A stretch of 64,000 nt of DNA from Ralstonia sp. 25mfcol4.1 (GTDB taxonomy: Bacteria > Pseudomonadota > Gammaproteobacteria > Burkholderiales > Burkholderiaceae), in NCBI RefSeq assembly GCF_900104095.1, contig NZ_FNJO01000011.1, positions 1 to 64,000 of the forward strand, read 5' to 3'. A program made the translations under genes and the position numbers. The notes below the pieces were generated by a model that saw only the letters and a list, made by a program, of their open reading frames with translations, did not search any database and was not told the origin of the DNA. Positions within the stretch are counted from its first letter, which is position 1; the number at the start of each line of letters is the position of its first letter. Positions 19,877 to 29,097 of the stretch are shown in pieces.

Positions 19877-19900
19877 AAAAAAGGCGCCCGGAGGCGCCTT
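19877..19900 (-). terminator. rho-independent terminator of the porin gene
   Basis: On the minus strand, an 8-bp stem AAGGCGCC/GGCGCCTT (19900-19881, loop of 4) is followed by a T-run (complement of 19882-19877). It lies 37 bases after the porin stop codon. Confidence 0.85.
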
Positions 19901-19936
19901 CAAGAAAAGGAACAATGTCGGACTGCGTGAAGCGGA

Positions 19937-21121
19937 TCAGAACTTGTGGCGGACACCCACGGCCACGCCAACCTGGCTGGTCTTGCCCTGCTGCAGCGGG
20001 TAGCCGTTGGCAAAGCTGACTGCCGAGGTGTCGAAGTTCAGGCCCGAGTTCTTCACATAGCCGGCCGTCAGGTAGACGTCGGTGCGCTTCGAGAAGTTGT
20101 AGTCGGCCACGAAGCTGATCTGCCACGGGTTCTTCGGGTTGTCCGCCGCGAACGCCGACGATGCGCGCATCGTCTTCACGTCGTCGTAGAAGTACGCCAG
20201 CGTCAGGCCCAGCGGAGCCGATACCTGGTAGTTCACACCGAACCAGTAGTAGTTGTCGCGCAGCAGTTCGGCGCCCGTGTTGTCGGTCGTGCGGCCGTAG
20301 CGGTAGCCCGCCATCAGCTTGGCCGGCCCGACCGTGTAGCTGCCGGCGGCGCCCACCTTGCGCGAACGGCCAGGCTGGCCGATCGTGATCGTCGGACGCC
20401 ATTCGTCGTACGCCAGCGTCAGGCCCAGCGGGCCGCTCATGTACAGCACGCCGGCACCGCCGCCCGCGTTGTTGTTGAAGTTGCCCGGGGTTTCGCCCGC
20501 GCCCGCGGCAGCCAGCGGTACCGGACCGATCGCGGCCACGCCCGTGCCGAAGCTCCAGTGCGCCTCGGCGGTGACCGGGCCGAACACGGCCGTGTACTTG
20601 ACGGTGTTGTCCGAGCGGAAGTTGGTACCCAGCTGTGCCACCACCGGTTCGTAGAGCGTTGCGTAGCCGGTCGGCGAGAAGTTCGCGAACATGTCGAACA
20701 TGGTCGTGTACTGACGACCCATGGTCAGACGGCCGTAGCTGTCGCTCTGCAGACCCAGGAATGCCTGACGACCGAACAGGCGGCCGCCTTGCTGCGACCT
20801 GCCGTCGTCCAGGCCGAAGCCGCTTTCCAGCACGAACAGTGCCTTCAGGCCGCCGCCCAGGTCTTCAGTGCCACGCAGACCCCAGCGCGAGCCGGACAGG
20901 CCGCCGCCGGTCTGCAGGCCAACGCGGCTGCCGCCACCGGGCAGCGAAGGCGGACGGCCATTCGGGCCCCACGTTGCGGGATTGGTGTTGAAGCCGGGTG
21001 CCAGGTTGTTGTTGTATTCGATTGGCACGTCGACAACGCCGTACAGGGTCACGCTGGTTTGCGCATTTGCAGCCGTGGCAAAAGCGCTCATCGCGGCAAG
21101 CGCGAGTAGCGATTTTTTCAT
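19937..21121 (-). CDS. outer-membrane porin (Gram-negative porin, Burkholderiales type)
   Basis: A 394-aa outer-membrane trimeric porin. The signal peptide MKKSLLALAAMSAFATAANA is followed by QTSVTLYGVVDV, the standard first strand of neisserial/Burkholderia porins. LGGGLKALFVLESGF and GRQAFLGLQSDSYGRLTMGRQYT are conserved strand/loop blocks, and the C-terminus ends in VGVRHKF with the terminal Phe needed for barrel assembly. Loop 1 has an insert rich in Asn/Pro/Gly. Single gene with its own terminator; probably general diffusion of small hydrophilic solutes. Confidence 0.93.
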   Translation of the reverse strand: MKKSLLALAAMSAFATAANAQTSVTLYGVVDVPIEYNNNLAPGFNTNPATWGPNGRPPSLPGGGSRVGLQTGGGLSGSRWGLRGTEDLGGGLKALFVLESGFGLDDGRSQQGGRLFGRQAFLGLQSDSYGRLTMGRQYTTMFDMFANFSPTGYATLYEPVVAQLGTNFRSDNTVKYTAVFGPVTAEAHWSFGTGVAAIGPVPLAAAGAGETPGNFNNNAGGGAGVLYMSGPLGLTLAYDEWRPTITIGQPGRSRKVGAAGSYTVGPAKLMAGYRYGRTTDNTGAELLRDNYYWFGVNYQVSAPLGLTLAYFYDDVKTMRASSAFAADNPKNPWQISFVADYNFSKRTDVYLTAGYVKNSGLNFDTSAVSFANGYPLQQGKTSQVGVAVGVRHKF

Positions 21122-21461
21122 GCTGGGTGATCTCCACTTAAGAATTATTAGTTGAAGCTATGCGGAAGGACCTCCTGTCAGCCCTCTTCATCCTTCCGTG
21201 CTTGACTTCCATGGAAGCTGCCGATCACTCTAGCAAAATCACTATTTTTTTGACCCTGTGGTAAACGTCTTGTCTGGTTTTCACAACTCAGGGTTATCCG
21301 GGACCCAGGCTTAGCGAAACCTCGCGGGGGCATGCCGATGCGCAAACCTGCACAAAATCCCGCGGGTACAATGCGGGAAATCCCGGTGCGCCATCGAGGA
21401 AAAGCTCTACCTATCCGTGGGGCACGCGCGTATGGCGGCCGCAGACCTTCCATTGACACCC
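21122..21461. other. divergent intergenic region between porin and coq7
   Basis: About 340 bases. The porin side (21122-21300) is AT-rich compared with the rest of the window, as expected for the control region of a strongly expressed porin, but I could not fix its promoter. On the coq7 side TACAAT at 21367-21372 resembles a -10 box without a matching -35. Confidence 0.4.
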
Positions 21462-22085
21462 ATGGACACGTTGATCCACGAATTCGATGTCGCGCTGCGC
21501 GCGATTGCCGGTGCGACCCGCGCGGGCCGCGACAATCCCGCAGACCGCCTGACGCCCGATACGGAACAGATGAGTGCAGAGGAGCGCCGCCACGTGGCCG
21601 GGCTCATGCGCATCAACCATGTGGGCGAAGTCTGCGCGCAGGCCCTGTACCAGGCGCAGAAGCTGACGGCCCGTAGCGCGCCGGTGCGCGCGCAGATGGA
21701 TGCCGCGGCGCGCGAGGAAGAAGACCACCTGGCTTGGTGCGCCGAGCGCCTGCGCGAACTCGGTTCCCGGCCGAGCCTGCTCAACCCGCTCTGGTATGCG
21801 GGCGCCTTTGCCATCGGCGTCGTGGCAGGCCGGGCGGGCGACCGCATCAGCCTGGGCTTTGTGGCCGAGACCGAGCGCCAGGTCGAGCATCATCTGACCG
21901 GGCATCTGGACCGCCTGCCGCCCGCTGATGGCCGCTCGCGTGCCATCCTGGAACAGATGCGCGACGACGAAATCCGTCACGGCGATGCCGCCCGCGATGC
22001 CGGCGGCGTGCCGCTGCCCGGCCCGGTGCGTGCGCTGATGCGTGCTGCCTCGAAGATCATGACCACCACGGCGTATCGTATCTAG
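21462..22085 (+). CDS. coq7: demethoxyubiquinone hydroxylase
   Basis: A 207-aa membrane-associated di-iron monooxygenase for the C6 hydroxylation step of ubiquinone synthesis. Di-iron ligands are visible in the [15 protein letters not shown] segment, the EEEDHLAWC block (E..H) and the C-terminal E...RHGD block ([10 protein letters not shown]). A hydrophobic segment [14 protein letters not shown] links the two halves, as in the family. I chose ATG 21462 because MDTLIHEFD matches the usual opening; upstream in-frame ATGs at 21417 and 21432 are alternatives. Confidence 0.9.
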   Translation: MDTLIHEFDVALRAIAGATRAGRDNPADRLTPDTEQMSAEERRHVAGLMRINHVGEVCAQALYQAQKLTARSAPVRAQMDAAAREEEDHLAWCAERLRELGSRPSLLNPLWYAGAFAIGVVAGRAGDRISLGFVAETERQVEHHLTGHLDRLPPADGRSRAILEQMRDDEIRHGDAARDAGGVPLPGPVRALMRAASKIMTTTAYRI

Positions 22086-22108
22086 CAGCGACAGCACAGG
22101 CGTGTGAC

Positions 22109-22150
22109 AAATGGCGACGGGCGTGTACGCATCGTTGCCATTTTCATTTT
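22109..22150 (+). terminator. terminator of coq7
   Basis: A 10-pair stem (AAATGGCGAC at 22109-22118 with GTTGCCATTT at 22134-22143, one G-T pair) is followed by TTTCATTTT. A second hairpin, AGGCAGCG/CGCTGCCT (22152-22173), follows without a T-run. Confidence 0.65.
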
Positions 22151-22431
22151 CAGGCAGCGCCTGAACGCTGCCTCGCACAGCTGTGGAAAACTGCCGTGAG
22201 CCCTTGGTTGGACGGGGCTGGCGGCAAAACGTTGTATCCTTCCCGACGGCGCGGAACTGGATGCGATTCCCGTCGTCGGCAGTCCTCCCTCAGATAGTTC
22301 TCAGGTGGTTTCTCTGCTTTCTTCCCCAAGTGCTTCATTTCATTAAGGATTCACTGTTGCGGTGCGTGAAGTTGGCGCGCTAAGTCTTTGTTCTGATTAA
22401 AAAAACCCTGTTTTTTGCCCCATTGCGAGCC

Positions 22432-22460
22432 TTGACCGGCCAAAACGCTTCCTCTAAAGT
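22432..22460 (+). promoter_or_regulatory. sigma70 promoter of the dcw (mra) operon
   Basis: TTGACC (22432-22437), a 17-base spacer and TAAAGT (22455-22460) form a good promoter, with predicted start near 22467 and a 135-nt leader to mraZ. The upstream stretch 22174-22431 is non-coding and AT-rich near 22400 (an A-run then a T-run), which could act as an UP-type element; I see nothing else there. Confidence 0.75.
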
Positions 22461-22498
22461 GGGAAATAGTGTGAGGAAGTGTATTTTTGTGTGAAATA
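22459..22498 (+). promoter_or_regulatory. probable MraZ operator: four 10-bp phased direct repeats
   Basis: Four head-to-tail decamers start GTGGGAAATA (22459), GTGTGAGGAA (22469), GTGTATTTTT (22479) and GTGTGAAATA (22489). The GTG(G/T)GA half recurs every 10 bases, one helical turn. E. coli MraZ binds TGGGN repeats separated by 5-nt spacers upstream of mraZ, the same spacing. The first repeat overlaps the -10 box and the next ones cover the transcription start, an ideal place for repression. Confidence 0.7.
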
Positions 22499-22602
22499 CC
22501 GCCTTGTCTCTGCGATGATTCGCATCGGACCGGACGGTTGCGGCCAAGGACGAATCGACCTGCCGAAGGCTGAAATTGCCGGCGGTTACCGGGGGAAAGA
22601 GC

Positions 22603-23031
22603 TTGTTTCAGGGAGCATCGGCGCTGTCGCTCGATGCCAAGGGCCGGATGTCCATTCCGGCCAGGCACCGCGAGGCGCTGCAAACGCAGGCCGAGGGCCG
22701 GGTAACGCTGACCAAGCACCCGGATGGCTGCCTGTTGCTCTTTCCCAGGCCCGAGTGGGAGGTCTTCCGCGGCCGTATCGCGGCGCTGCCCATGGATGCC
22801 CACTGGTGGAAACGGATCTTCCTTGGCAACGCCGCCGACGTGGAAATGGATGGCGCGGGCCGCGTGCTGATTGCACCGGAGCTGCGCACTGCCGCCATGC
22901 TCGACAAGGAAGTGATGCTGCTCGGCATGGGCAGCCATTTCGAAGTCTGGGATGCCGCCACCTACGCCGCCAAGGAACAGGCGGCGATGGCGCAAGGCAT
23001 GCCGGACGCATTGAAGAATTTCTCTTTCTGA
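22603..23031 (+). CDS. mraZ: transcriptional regulator MraZ
   Basis: A 142-aa AbrB-like DNA-binding protein with two tandem SpoVT/AbrB domains: [22 protein letters not shown] at the start and [23 protein letters not shown] in the second half. In other bacteria it represses its own dcw operon. I chose the TTG at 22603: GGGGGA lies 6 bases upstream and the length then fits the family; a TTG at 22576 would add 9 residues. First gene of the dcw cluster; the 10-bp repeats 105 bases upstream are its likely target. Confidence 0.93.
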   Translation: MFQGASALSLDAKGRMSIPARHREALQTQAEGRVTLTKHPDGCLLLFPRPEWEVFRGRIAALPMDAHWWKRIFLGNAADVEMDGAGRVLIAPELRTAAMLDKEVMLLGMGSHFEVWDAATYAAKEQAAMAQGMPDALKNFSF

Positions 23032-23038
23032 AGAGGTC

Positions 23039-24016
23039 ATGACCCCTACCGAATCGCCGGGGACCACCGCCCTGCGCCATCGCACCGTGTTGCTGGACGA
23101 GGCCGTCGACGCGCTCGTCTGGCGGCCCGACGGCGCCTACGTGGACGGCACCTTCGGAAGAGGCGGTCACAGCCGGGCCGTGCTGGCGCGGCTGGGGCCG
23201 GCCGGCAGCCTCGTCGCATTCGACAAGGATCCGGCAGCAATCGCAGAAGCGGGCACCATCAAGGATGCCCGCTTCTCCATTGAGCACGCGAGCTTTGCGG
23301 AGATGGGCGACCGGCTGGCCGGGCGCCCGCCCGTGGCCGGCGTGCTGCTCGACCTGGGCATCAGCTCGCCCCAGATCGACGAGGCGGCGAGGGGATTTTC
23401 CTTTCGTTTCGAGGGCCCGCTGGACATGCGCATGGACACCACGCGCGGCGTCACTGCCGCCGAGTGGCTTGCACAGGCGGACGAGCAAGACATTGCCAGG
23501 GTGATACGAGACTATGGGGAAGAACGGTTTGCTGTACAGATTGCAAAGGCGATTGTTGCTCGCCGGAGCGAACCCGGCGATGGCGGACCAGTCGCCACTA
23601 CTTCAGAGCTTGCCGCGCTCGTGGCGAAAACCGTCAAGACACGCGAGAAGGGTCAGGACCCTGCGACCCGCACCTTTCAAGCTCTACGGATTCACGTCAA
23701 TCAAGAGCTTGCGGACCTCGAAAGAGGTCTGAAGGCGGCATACGAGCTGCTGCAGGTCGGAGGCCGCCTCGTGGTGATCAGCTTTCATTCGCTCGAGGAC
23801 CGCATCGTCAAGCGGTTCATGCAGGCGCACGCCCATCCGGACCGCGATGCGGACCCGGCGCTGCGCCGCGCGCCGCTGCGTGCCGCGGACCTGCCGCAGC
23901 CCACCATGAAACTGCTGGGCCGTTTCAAGCCCGGCACCCAGGAAGTGGCCGATAACCCGCGCGCACGCTCGGCCGTGATGCGCGTGGCCGAAAAGCTTGG
24001 AGGCCGGCCGGCATGA
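23039..24016 (+). CDS. rsmH: 16S rRNA (cytosine-1402 N4)-methyltransferase
   Basis: A 325-aa SAM-dependent methyltransferase (also called MraW). It opens with [13 protein letters not shown], then the SAM-binding [28 protein letters not shown], the [18 protein letters not shown] block and [13 protein letters not shown] near the C-terminus. Start ATG 23039, RBS GAGG. The middle (about 23465-23775) uses many codons that are rare in the flanking DNA (ATA, CGA, AGA, CTA, GTA, ACA, TCA, ACT) though the protein reads normally, suggesting a recombined tract. The stop overlaps ftsL by 4 bases. Confidence 0.94.
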   Translation: MTPTESPGTTALRHRTVLLDEAVDALVWRPDGAYVDGTFGRGGHSRAVLARLGPAGSLVAFDKDPAAIAEAGTIKDARFSIEHASFAEMGDRLAGRPPVAGVLLDLGISSPQIDEAARGFSFRFEGPLDMRMDTTRGVTAAEWLAQADEQDIARVIRDYGEERFAVQIAKAIVARRSEPGDGGPVATTSELAALVAKTVKTREKGQDPATRTFQALRIHVNQELADLERGLKAAYELLQVGGRLVVISFHSLEDRIVKRFMQAHAHPDRDADPALRRAPLRAADLPQPTMKLLGRFKPGTQEVADNPRARSAVMRVAEKLGGRPA

Positions 24017-24330
24017 ACCGCCTGACCTTCTTCCTGCTTGCCGCGCTGATGCTGTGCGCGCTGTCGCTGGTGAGCGCCCAGCACCAGGCCCGCACGCTGT
24101 TCGTGGCGCTGGAGCGTGCGCAGACCGAGGAAAAGCAGCTCGACATCGACTGGTCGCGCCTGCAATACCAGCAGAGTTCGCTCAGCAAGAGCGCGCGCAT
24201 TGCCGATTCGGCGCGTGCGCAGCTGAAGATGGCGCCGGCCATGGCCGGCCGTACCCAATACCTCCAGGGCGTGGTGCTGCCTGATACCCCGCCCGATGCC
24301 CAGCAACCCGCCGGGGGACCCGCCAAATGA
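24013..24330 (+). CDS. ftsL: cell division protein FtsL
   Basis: A 105-aa bitopic inner-membrane protein of the divisome. One membrane segment ([20 protein letters not shown], about 4-23) is followed by a periplasmic coiled coil ([27 protein letters not shown] region) and a short Pro/Ala-rich tail. It forms the FtsQBL complex that activates FtsWI. Identified by position, size and layout as well as the LDIDW..LQ.E/Q motif. Overlaps rsmH and ftsI by 4 bases each. Confidence 0.92.
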   Translation: MNRLTFFLLAALMLCALSLVSAQHQARTLFVALERAQTEEKQLDIDWSRLQYQQSSLSKSARIADSARAQLKMAPAMAGRTQYLQGVVLPDTPPDAQQPAGGPAK

Positions 24331-26144
24331 GTCTGGCCCGCCCGAGCCTGAACCGCGCCCGCGCCGGCAACAAGCCGCGTGGCGAGGCTGCGCGCCCGCG
24401 TACGGGCCAGTTCTCGGCCAGCCCGGTGCTGGGCCTGCGCCTGCCGATGTGGCGCTCGAAGTTCGTGGTGTTCCTGATGTTCGCCGCGTTCCTGGCGCTG
24501 GCCGCGCGCGCGATGTGGATCCAGGGCCCGGGCAACCAGTTCTACGAGATGGAGGGCAAGAAGCGCTTCCAGCGCACGCTGGAACTGCCCGCCACGCGCG
24601 GCAAGATCCTGGACCGCAACGGCCTGGTGCTGGCCACCAGCCTGCCGGTCAAGGCGATCTGGGCCGTGCCAGAAGACGTGCCCGATCTCGATCCCCAGCG
24701 CATGCGCCAGCTGGCCAGGCTGCTGGACATGTCGGAGAAGGACCTGCGCGCCAAGTTCAATGAAGACAAGAGCTTTGTCTACCTGAAGCGCCAGGTGCTG
24801 CCCGACGCCGCCGACAAGATCGCGGCGCTCAAGATCGAGGGCGTGCACCAGACCCGCGAGTACAAGCGCTTCTACCCGGAAGGCGAGGCGATGGCGCACA
24901 TCGTCGGCTTCACCAACGTCGAGGACAAGGGCCAGGAAGGCGTGGAACTGGCGCGCGAAGGCGTGCTGGCCGGCAGCCCCGGCGCGCGCCAGGTGATCAA
25001 GGACCGCCTGGGCCGCGTGGTGGAAGACGTCGGCATCTTGAAGACGCCGCGCGACGGCCAGGACATGCAGCTGTCGATCGACGCCAAGATCCAGTACCTG
25101 GCCTACAACGAGGTCAAGGCCGTGGTGGAGCGCAACAAGGCCAAGGCCGCCAGCGCCGTGGTGCTCGACGCCCAGACCGGCGAGGTGCTGGCGCTGGCCA
25201 ACTGGCCCACCTACAACCCGAACGACCGCAGCCGCCTGTCGGGCGAACAGCTGCGCAACCGCGTACTGACCGACACCTTCGAGCCGGGCTCGATGATGAA
25301 GCCGATCACCATCGGCCTGGCCCTGCAGCTGGGCCGCGTGACGCCGGCCACGACGGTGGTCACCACCGGCAAGTTCAACTTCGAAGGCGCCACGATCTCG
25401 GATACCCACAACTACGGCACGCTCACGGTGGGCGGCGTGATCCAGAAGTCGAGCAACATCGGCACGACCAAGATCGCGATGATGATGAAGCCGCAGGAGA
25501 TGTGGGACATGTTCACCAGCGTCGGCCTGGGCCAGGCGCCGAAGATCGGCTTCCCGGGCGCGGTGGCTGGCCGCGTGCGGCCCTGGAAGAGCTGGCGCCC
25601 GATCGAGCAGGCCACCATGTCGTACGGCTACGGCCTGTCGGTGTCGCTGTTCCAGGTGGCGCACGCCTATACGATCTTCGCCCATGACGGCGAGCTGATC
25701 CCGGTGTCGATGTTCAAGACCAACGGCCCGGTCAGCGGCGAACGCATCCTTACGCCCCAGATCGCGCGGGAAGTGCGCGGCATGCTGGAAACCGTGACCG
25801 CCCCGGGCGGCACCGCGCCGGAAGCCCAGGTGATGGGCTACCGCGTGGGCGGCAAGACCGGTACCGCGTACAAGCACGTGGGCCGTGGCTACGACCGCAG
25901 CAAGTACCGCGCGTCGTTCATCGGCCTGGCGCCGATGTCGAACCCGCGCGTGATCGTGGCGGTCAGCGTCGACGAGCCGACTGCCGGCAGCCACTATGGC
26001 GGCGCCGTGGCCGGCCCGGTTTTCTCGGCCATTACCGGCGGCGCGCTGCGTTCGCTGAACGTCCAGCCGGATTCGCCGATCCGCCAGCTGATGGTCACCG
26101 ACAAGGTTCAGGAAAGCGAACCACCGTGGAGCGCCACGCCATGA
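24327..26144 (+). CDS. ftsI: peptidoglycan D,D-transpeptidase FtsI (PBP3)
   Basis: A 605-aa class B penicillin-binding protein, the septal transpeptidase. A basic cytoplasmic tail (1-43) and one membrane anchor (about 45-65) precede the pedestal domain. Transpeptidase motifs: SMMK at 322-325 with nucleophile Ser322, SSN at 375-377, KTGT at 510-513. It works with FtsW, encoded in the same cluster. Start ATG 24327 overlaps the ftsL stop; its own stop overlaps murE. Confidence 0.95.
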   Translation: MSLARPSLNRARAGNKPRGEAARPRTGQFSASPVLGLRLPMWRSKFVVFLMFAAFLALAARAMWIQGPGNQFYEMEGKKRFQRTLELPATRGKILDRNGLVLATSLPVKAIWAVPEDVPDLDPQRMRQLARLLDMSEKDLRAKFNEDKSFVYLKRQVLPDAADKIAALKIEGVHQTREYKRFYPEGEAMAHIVGFTNVEDKGQEGVELAREGVLAGSPGARQVIKDRLGRVVEDVGILKTPRDGQDMQLSIDAKIQYLAYNEVKAVVERNKAKAASAVVLDAQTGEVLALANWPTYNPNDRSRLSGEQLRNRVLTDTFEPGSMMKPITIGLALQLGRVTPATTVVTTGKFNFEGATISDTHNYGTLTVGGVIQKSSNIGTTKIAMMMKPQEMWDMFTSVGLGQAPKIGFPGAVAGRVRPWKSWRPIEQATMSYGYGLSVSLFQVAHAYTIFAHDGELIPVSMFKTNGPVSGERILTPQIAREVRGMLETVTAPGGTAPEAQVMGYRVGGKTGTAYKHVGRGYDRSKYRASFIGLAPMSNPRVIVAVSVDEPTAGSHYGGAVAGPVFSAITGGALRSLNVQPDSPIRQLMVTDKVQESEPPWSATP

Positions 26145-27688
26145 CGGCCAAGCCGCTGCTCCCGATCGAGGTGTCCACTCAGGCCAGCAACGCGCTGGCC
26201 TGGCTGCATTCGCACGCGCCGGCCGGTGCCAGGCTGACCGGCGACACGCGCCGCCTGCAGCCGGGCGACGTCTTCTTTGCCTACGTGCTGGGTAACGAAC
26301 GCCTGGCGACCGACGGCCGTCCGCATATCGACAAGGCCATCGCCGCCGGCGCCTCGGCCGTGATCTACGAGGCCGATGGCTTCGACTGGCCGCACGGCGA
26401 TGCCGTGCCGCACCTGCCCGTGTCGCAACTGCACTGGCTGGCCGGCCCGATCGCGGCCGGCTGGTACGGCATCGGCGCCCGCAACCTGGCGGTGACCGGC
26501 ATCACCGGCACCAACGGCAAGACATCGTGCGCGCAGTGGCTGGCGCGTCTGCTGCAGGGCACCGGCACGCCGTGCGCGACGATCGGCACGCTGGGCACGG
26601 GTTTCCCCGATGCACTGCGCATCACCGGTTTCACCACGCCCGACGCCGTGCAGCTGCAGGCCAGCCTGGCCGAGCTGAACGATGCCGGCGCGCACGCCAT
26701 CGCCATGGAAGTGTCGTCGCACGGCCTGGAACAGGGCCGCGTGGCAGGCACCCGGTTTGGCGTGGCGGTGCTGACCAACCTCACGCAGGATCACCTCGAC
26801 TACCACGGCACGATGACCGAGTACGAGGCCGCCAAGGCGCTGCTGTTCCAGTGGGATGGCCTGCGCGCGGCCGTGATCAATCGCGACGACGCCATGGGCG
26901 GCCGCCTGCTGGCCGGCAATGCCGCCGCCGTCAGCGCGCCGCAGGTCATCGAATATGGCATCGACGGCAAGGCCGGTGCCTCGGCGGCACGCGGGCAGTG
27001 GCTGCGCGCCATCGATGTGCGCGCCACGGCGTCGGGCACGGCGTTCCATGTCGATGGCAGCTTCGGCAGCGCCGACGTGACCACGCCGATGATCGGCGCT
27101 TTCAACGTCAGCAATCTGCTGGCGGTGCTGGGTGCCGCGCTGGCGCAGGGCGTGGCCTGGGATGCGGCGATTGCCGCCCTTCGCCAGCTGACGCCGGTCG
27201 ATGGCCGCATGGAACTGTTCGGCGGCCATGACGCGCCGCTGGCCGTGGTGGACTATGCCCACACGCCCGACGCGCTGGTGCAGACGCTGACCGCGCTGCG
27301 CCCGGTGGCCGACGCCCGCCAGGGCCGGCTCTGGTGCGTATTCGGCTGCGGCGGCGACCGCGACGCCACCAAGCGCCCGCTGATGGGCGACGTGGCGGAG
27401 CGTCTGGCCGACGACGTAGTGCTGACCAGCGACAACCCGCGCAGCGAAGATCCGCTCGATATCCTCGAACAGATCGCCGACGGCATGCAGGACCGCAGCC
27501 GCGTGCGGCTGATCGAAGACCGCGCCGCGGCCATCCTTTACGCAATCAAGCACGCCGCCCCGGCCGATGTGGTGCTCGTGGCCGGCAAGGGCCATGAAGC
27601 TACGCAGGAGATCCAGGGCCGCAAGCGGCCGTTCTCGGACCGCGAACATGTGCGGCTGACCCTGGGCACGCGGGGGGTGTCGGCATGA
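26141..27688 (+). CDS. murE: UDP-N-acetylmuramoyl-L-alanyl-D-glutamate--2,6-diaminopimelate ligase
   Basis: A 515-aa Mur ligase adding meso-diaminopimelate, in the cytoplasm. ATP-binding P-loop GTNGKT at 123-128; MEVSSHGL; the DNPR motif in SDNPRSEDP marks meso-DAP rather than lysine specificity. I chose ATG 26141, which overlaps the ftsI stop (ATGA), with GGAG about 10 bases upstream; a GTG at 26126 would add five residues. Confidence 0.95.
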   Translation: MTAKPLLPIEVSTQASNALAWLHSHAPAGARLTGDTRRLQPGDVFFAYVLGNERLATDGRPHIDKAIAAGASAVIYEADGFDWPHGDAVPHLPVSQLHWLAGPIAAGWYGIGARNLAVTGITGTNGKTSCAQWLARLLQGTGTPCATIGTLGTGFPDALRITGFTTPDAVQLQASLAELNDAGAHAIAMEVSSHGLEQGRVAGTRFGVAVLTNLTQDHLDYHGTMTEYEAAKALLFQWDGLRAAVINRDDAMGGRLLAGNAAAVSAPQVIEYGIDGKAGASAARGQWLRAIDVRATASGTAFHVDGSFGSADVTTPMIGAFNVSNLLAVLGAALAQGVAWDAAIAALRQLTPVDGRMELFGGHDAPLAVVDYAHTPDALVQTLTALRPVADARQGRLWCVFGCGGDRDATKRPLMGDVAERLADDVVLTSDNPRSEDPLDILEQIADGMQDRSRVRLIEDRAAAILYAIKHAAPADVVLVAGKGHEATQEIQGRKRPFSDREHVRLTLGTRGVSA

Positions 27689-29085
27689 ACGGACACCCGA
27701 TGACGAATTTGCAGCAAGCCGCCGGCTGGATGGCCAGCGCACGTATTTCCGGCGATGTCGCGCGCACGTTCTCGCGCGTGCATACCGACAGCCGTACCGT
27801 ACAGCCGGGCGATCTGTTCGTGGCGCTCAAGGGCGACCGCTTCGACGCCCATGACTTCCTGGCCGATGTGGTGGCGCGCGGCGCCGCCGCCGTGCTGGTG
27901 AGCCGCGACATCGACCTCGACGTGCCGGCGCTGATTGTGCCGGACACGCGTATCGGTCTGGGCGAACTCGGTGCCGGCTGGCGCCGCCAGTTCACGCCGC
28001 CGACGGTGGCCGTCACCGGCAGCAACGGCAAGACCACGGTCAAGGAAATGATCGCGGCGATCTTTGCCGCAGCCGTGGGCGAGGACGACCGGCTGGCCAC
28101 GGGCGGCAACCTGAACAACGATATCGGCCTGCCGCTGACGGTGCTGCGCCTGCGCGCGCACCACAAGCTGGCGGTGCTGGAGCTGGGCATGAACCACCCG
28201 GGCGAGACGGTCTACCTGGCCGCCATTGCCCAGCCGACCGTGGCCGTGATCACCAACGCGCAGCGCGAGCACCAGGAATTCATGGTCAGCGTGGAAGCGG
28301 TGGCCCACGAGCACGCCAGCGCCATCGCCGCGCTGCCGGCCGATGGCGTGGCGGTGTTCCCGGTGGATGCCGAAAGCGGCGGCGCGCATGCCGCGATCTG
28401 GCGCCAGGCCGCCGGCAAGCGCCGCGTGCTGGCGTTCGGCACCGACGCGTCTGCCGATGTGCGCGCGTCCGTGACGCTGGCCGACGGCGTCCAGGTGCTG
28501 CACGTGACCGCGCCGGGCCAGACGTTCGACCTGCGGTTGCAGCTGCTGGGCGCGCACAACGTGCGCAACGCGCTGGCCGCCACGGCCTGCGCGCTGGCGG
28601 CCGGGGTGGCGGTGGATGCCATCCAGCGCGGCATCGCGGGCTTTTCGGCCGTGAAGGGCCGCCTGCAGGTCAAGCACACGCCGGCCGGCACGGTGGTCAT
28701 CGACGACACCTACAACGCGAATCCCGATTCCATGCGCGCCGCCATCGACGTGCTGGCCGGGTTTGCCGCCCCGCGCGTGCTGGTGCTGGGCGACATGGGC
28801 GAAGTGGGCGACCAGGGCCCGGCGTTCCATACCGAGATTGGCGCCTACGCACGCGAGCGCGGCATCGAGACGCTGTGGGCGCTGGGCGATCTGGCGACGC
28901 ATGCCGTGCAGGCATATGGCCCGGGCGCGCGCCATTTTGCCGGTGCGGAAGCGCTGGCGCAGGCGCTGAAGGAAGACAAGGAGGGCGTGGTGGCTGGTGC
29001 AGCCGCCGTGCTCGTGAAGGGATCGCGCTTCATGCGCATGGAACGGATGGTCGATGCGCTGGTCGCATCACCTTCCGCTCACTAA
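27685..29085 (+). CDS. murF: UDP-N-acetylmuramoyl-tripeptide--D-alanyl-D-alanine ligase
   Basis: A 466-aa Mur ligase adding the D-Ala-D-Ala dipeptide. HTDSRTVQPGDLFVAL near residue 33 is the substrate-binding start; the P-loop is GSNGKTT at 112-118; GGNLNNDIGLPLT and the C-terminal DDTYNANPDSM block are typical of MurF. The ATG at 27685 overlaps the murE stop by 4 bases; a second ATG at 27700 is possible. Confidence 0.95.
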   Translation: MNGHPMTNLQQAAGWMASARISGDVARTFSRVHTDSRTVQPGDLFVALKGDRFDAHDFLADVVARGAAAVLVSRDIDLDVPALIVPDTRIGLGELGAGWRRQFTPPTVAVTGSNGKTTVKEMIAAIFAAAVGEDDRLATGGNLNNDIGLPLTVLRLRAHHKLAVLELGMNHPGETVYLAAIAQPTVAVITNAQREHQEFMVSVEAVAHEHASAIAALPADGVAVFPVDAESGGAHAAIWRQAAGKRRVLAFGTDASADVRASVTLADGVQVLHVTAPGQTFDLRLQLLGAHNVRNALAATACALAAGVAVDAIQRGIAGFSAVKGRLQVKHTPAGTVVIDDTYNANPDSMRAAIDVLAGFAAPRVLVLGDMGEVGDQGPAFHTEIGAYARERGIETLWALGDLATHAVQAYGPGARHFAGAEALAQALKEDKEGVVAGAAAVLVKGSRFMRMERMVDALVASPSAH

Positions 29086-29097
29086 GAAAGACGAACG

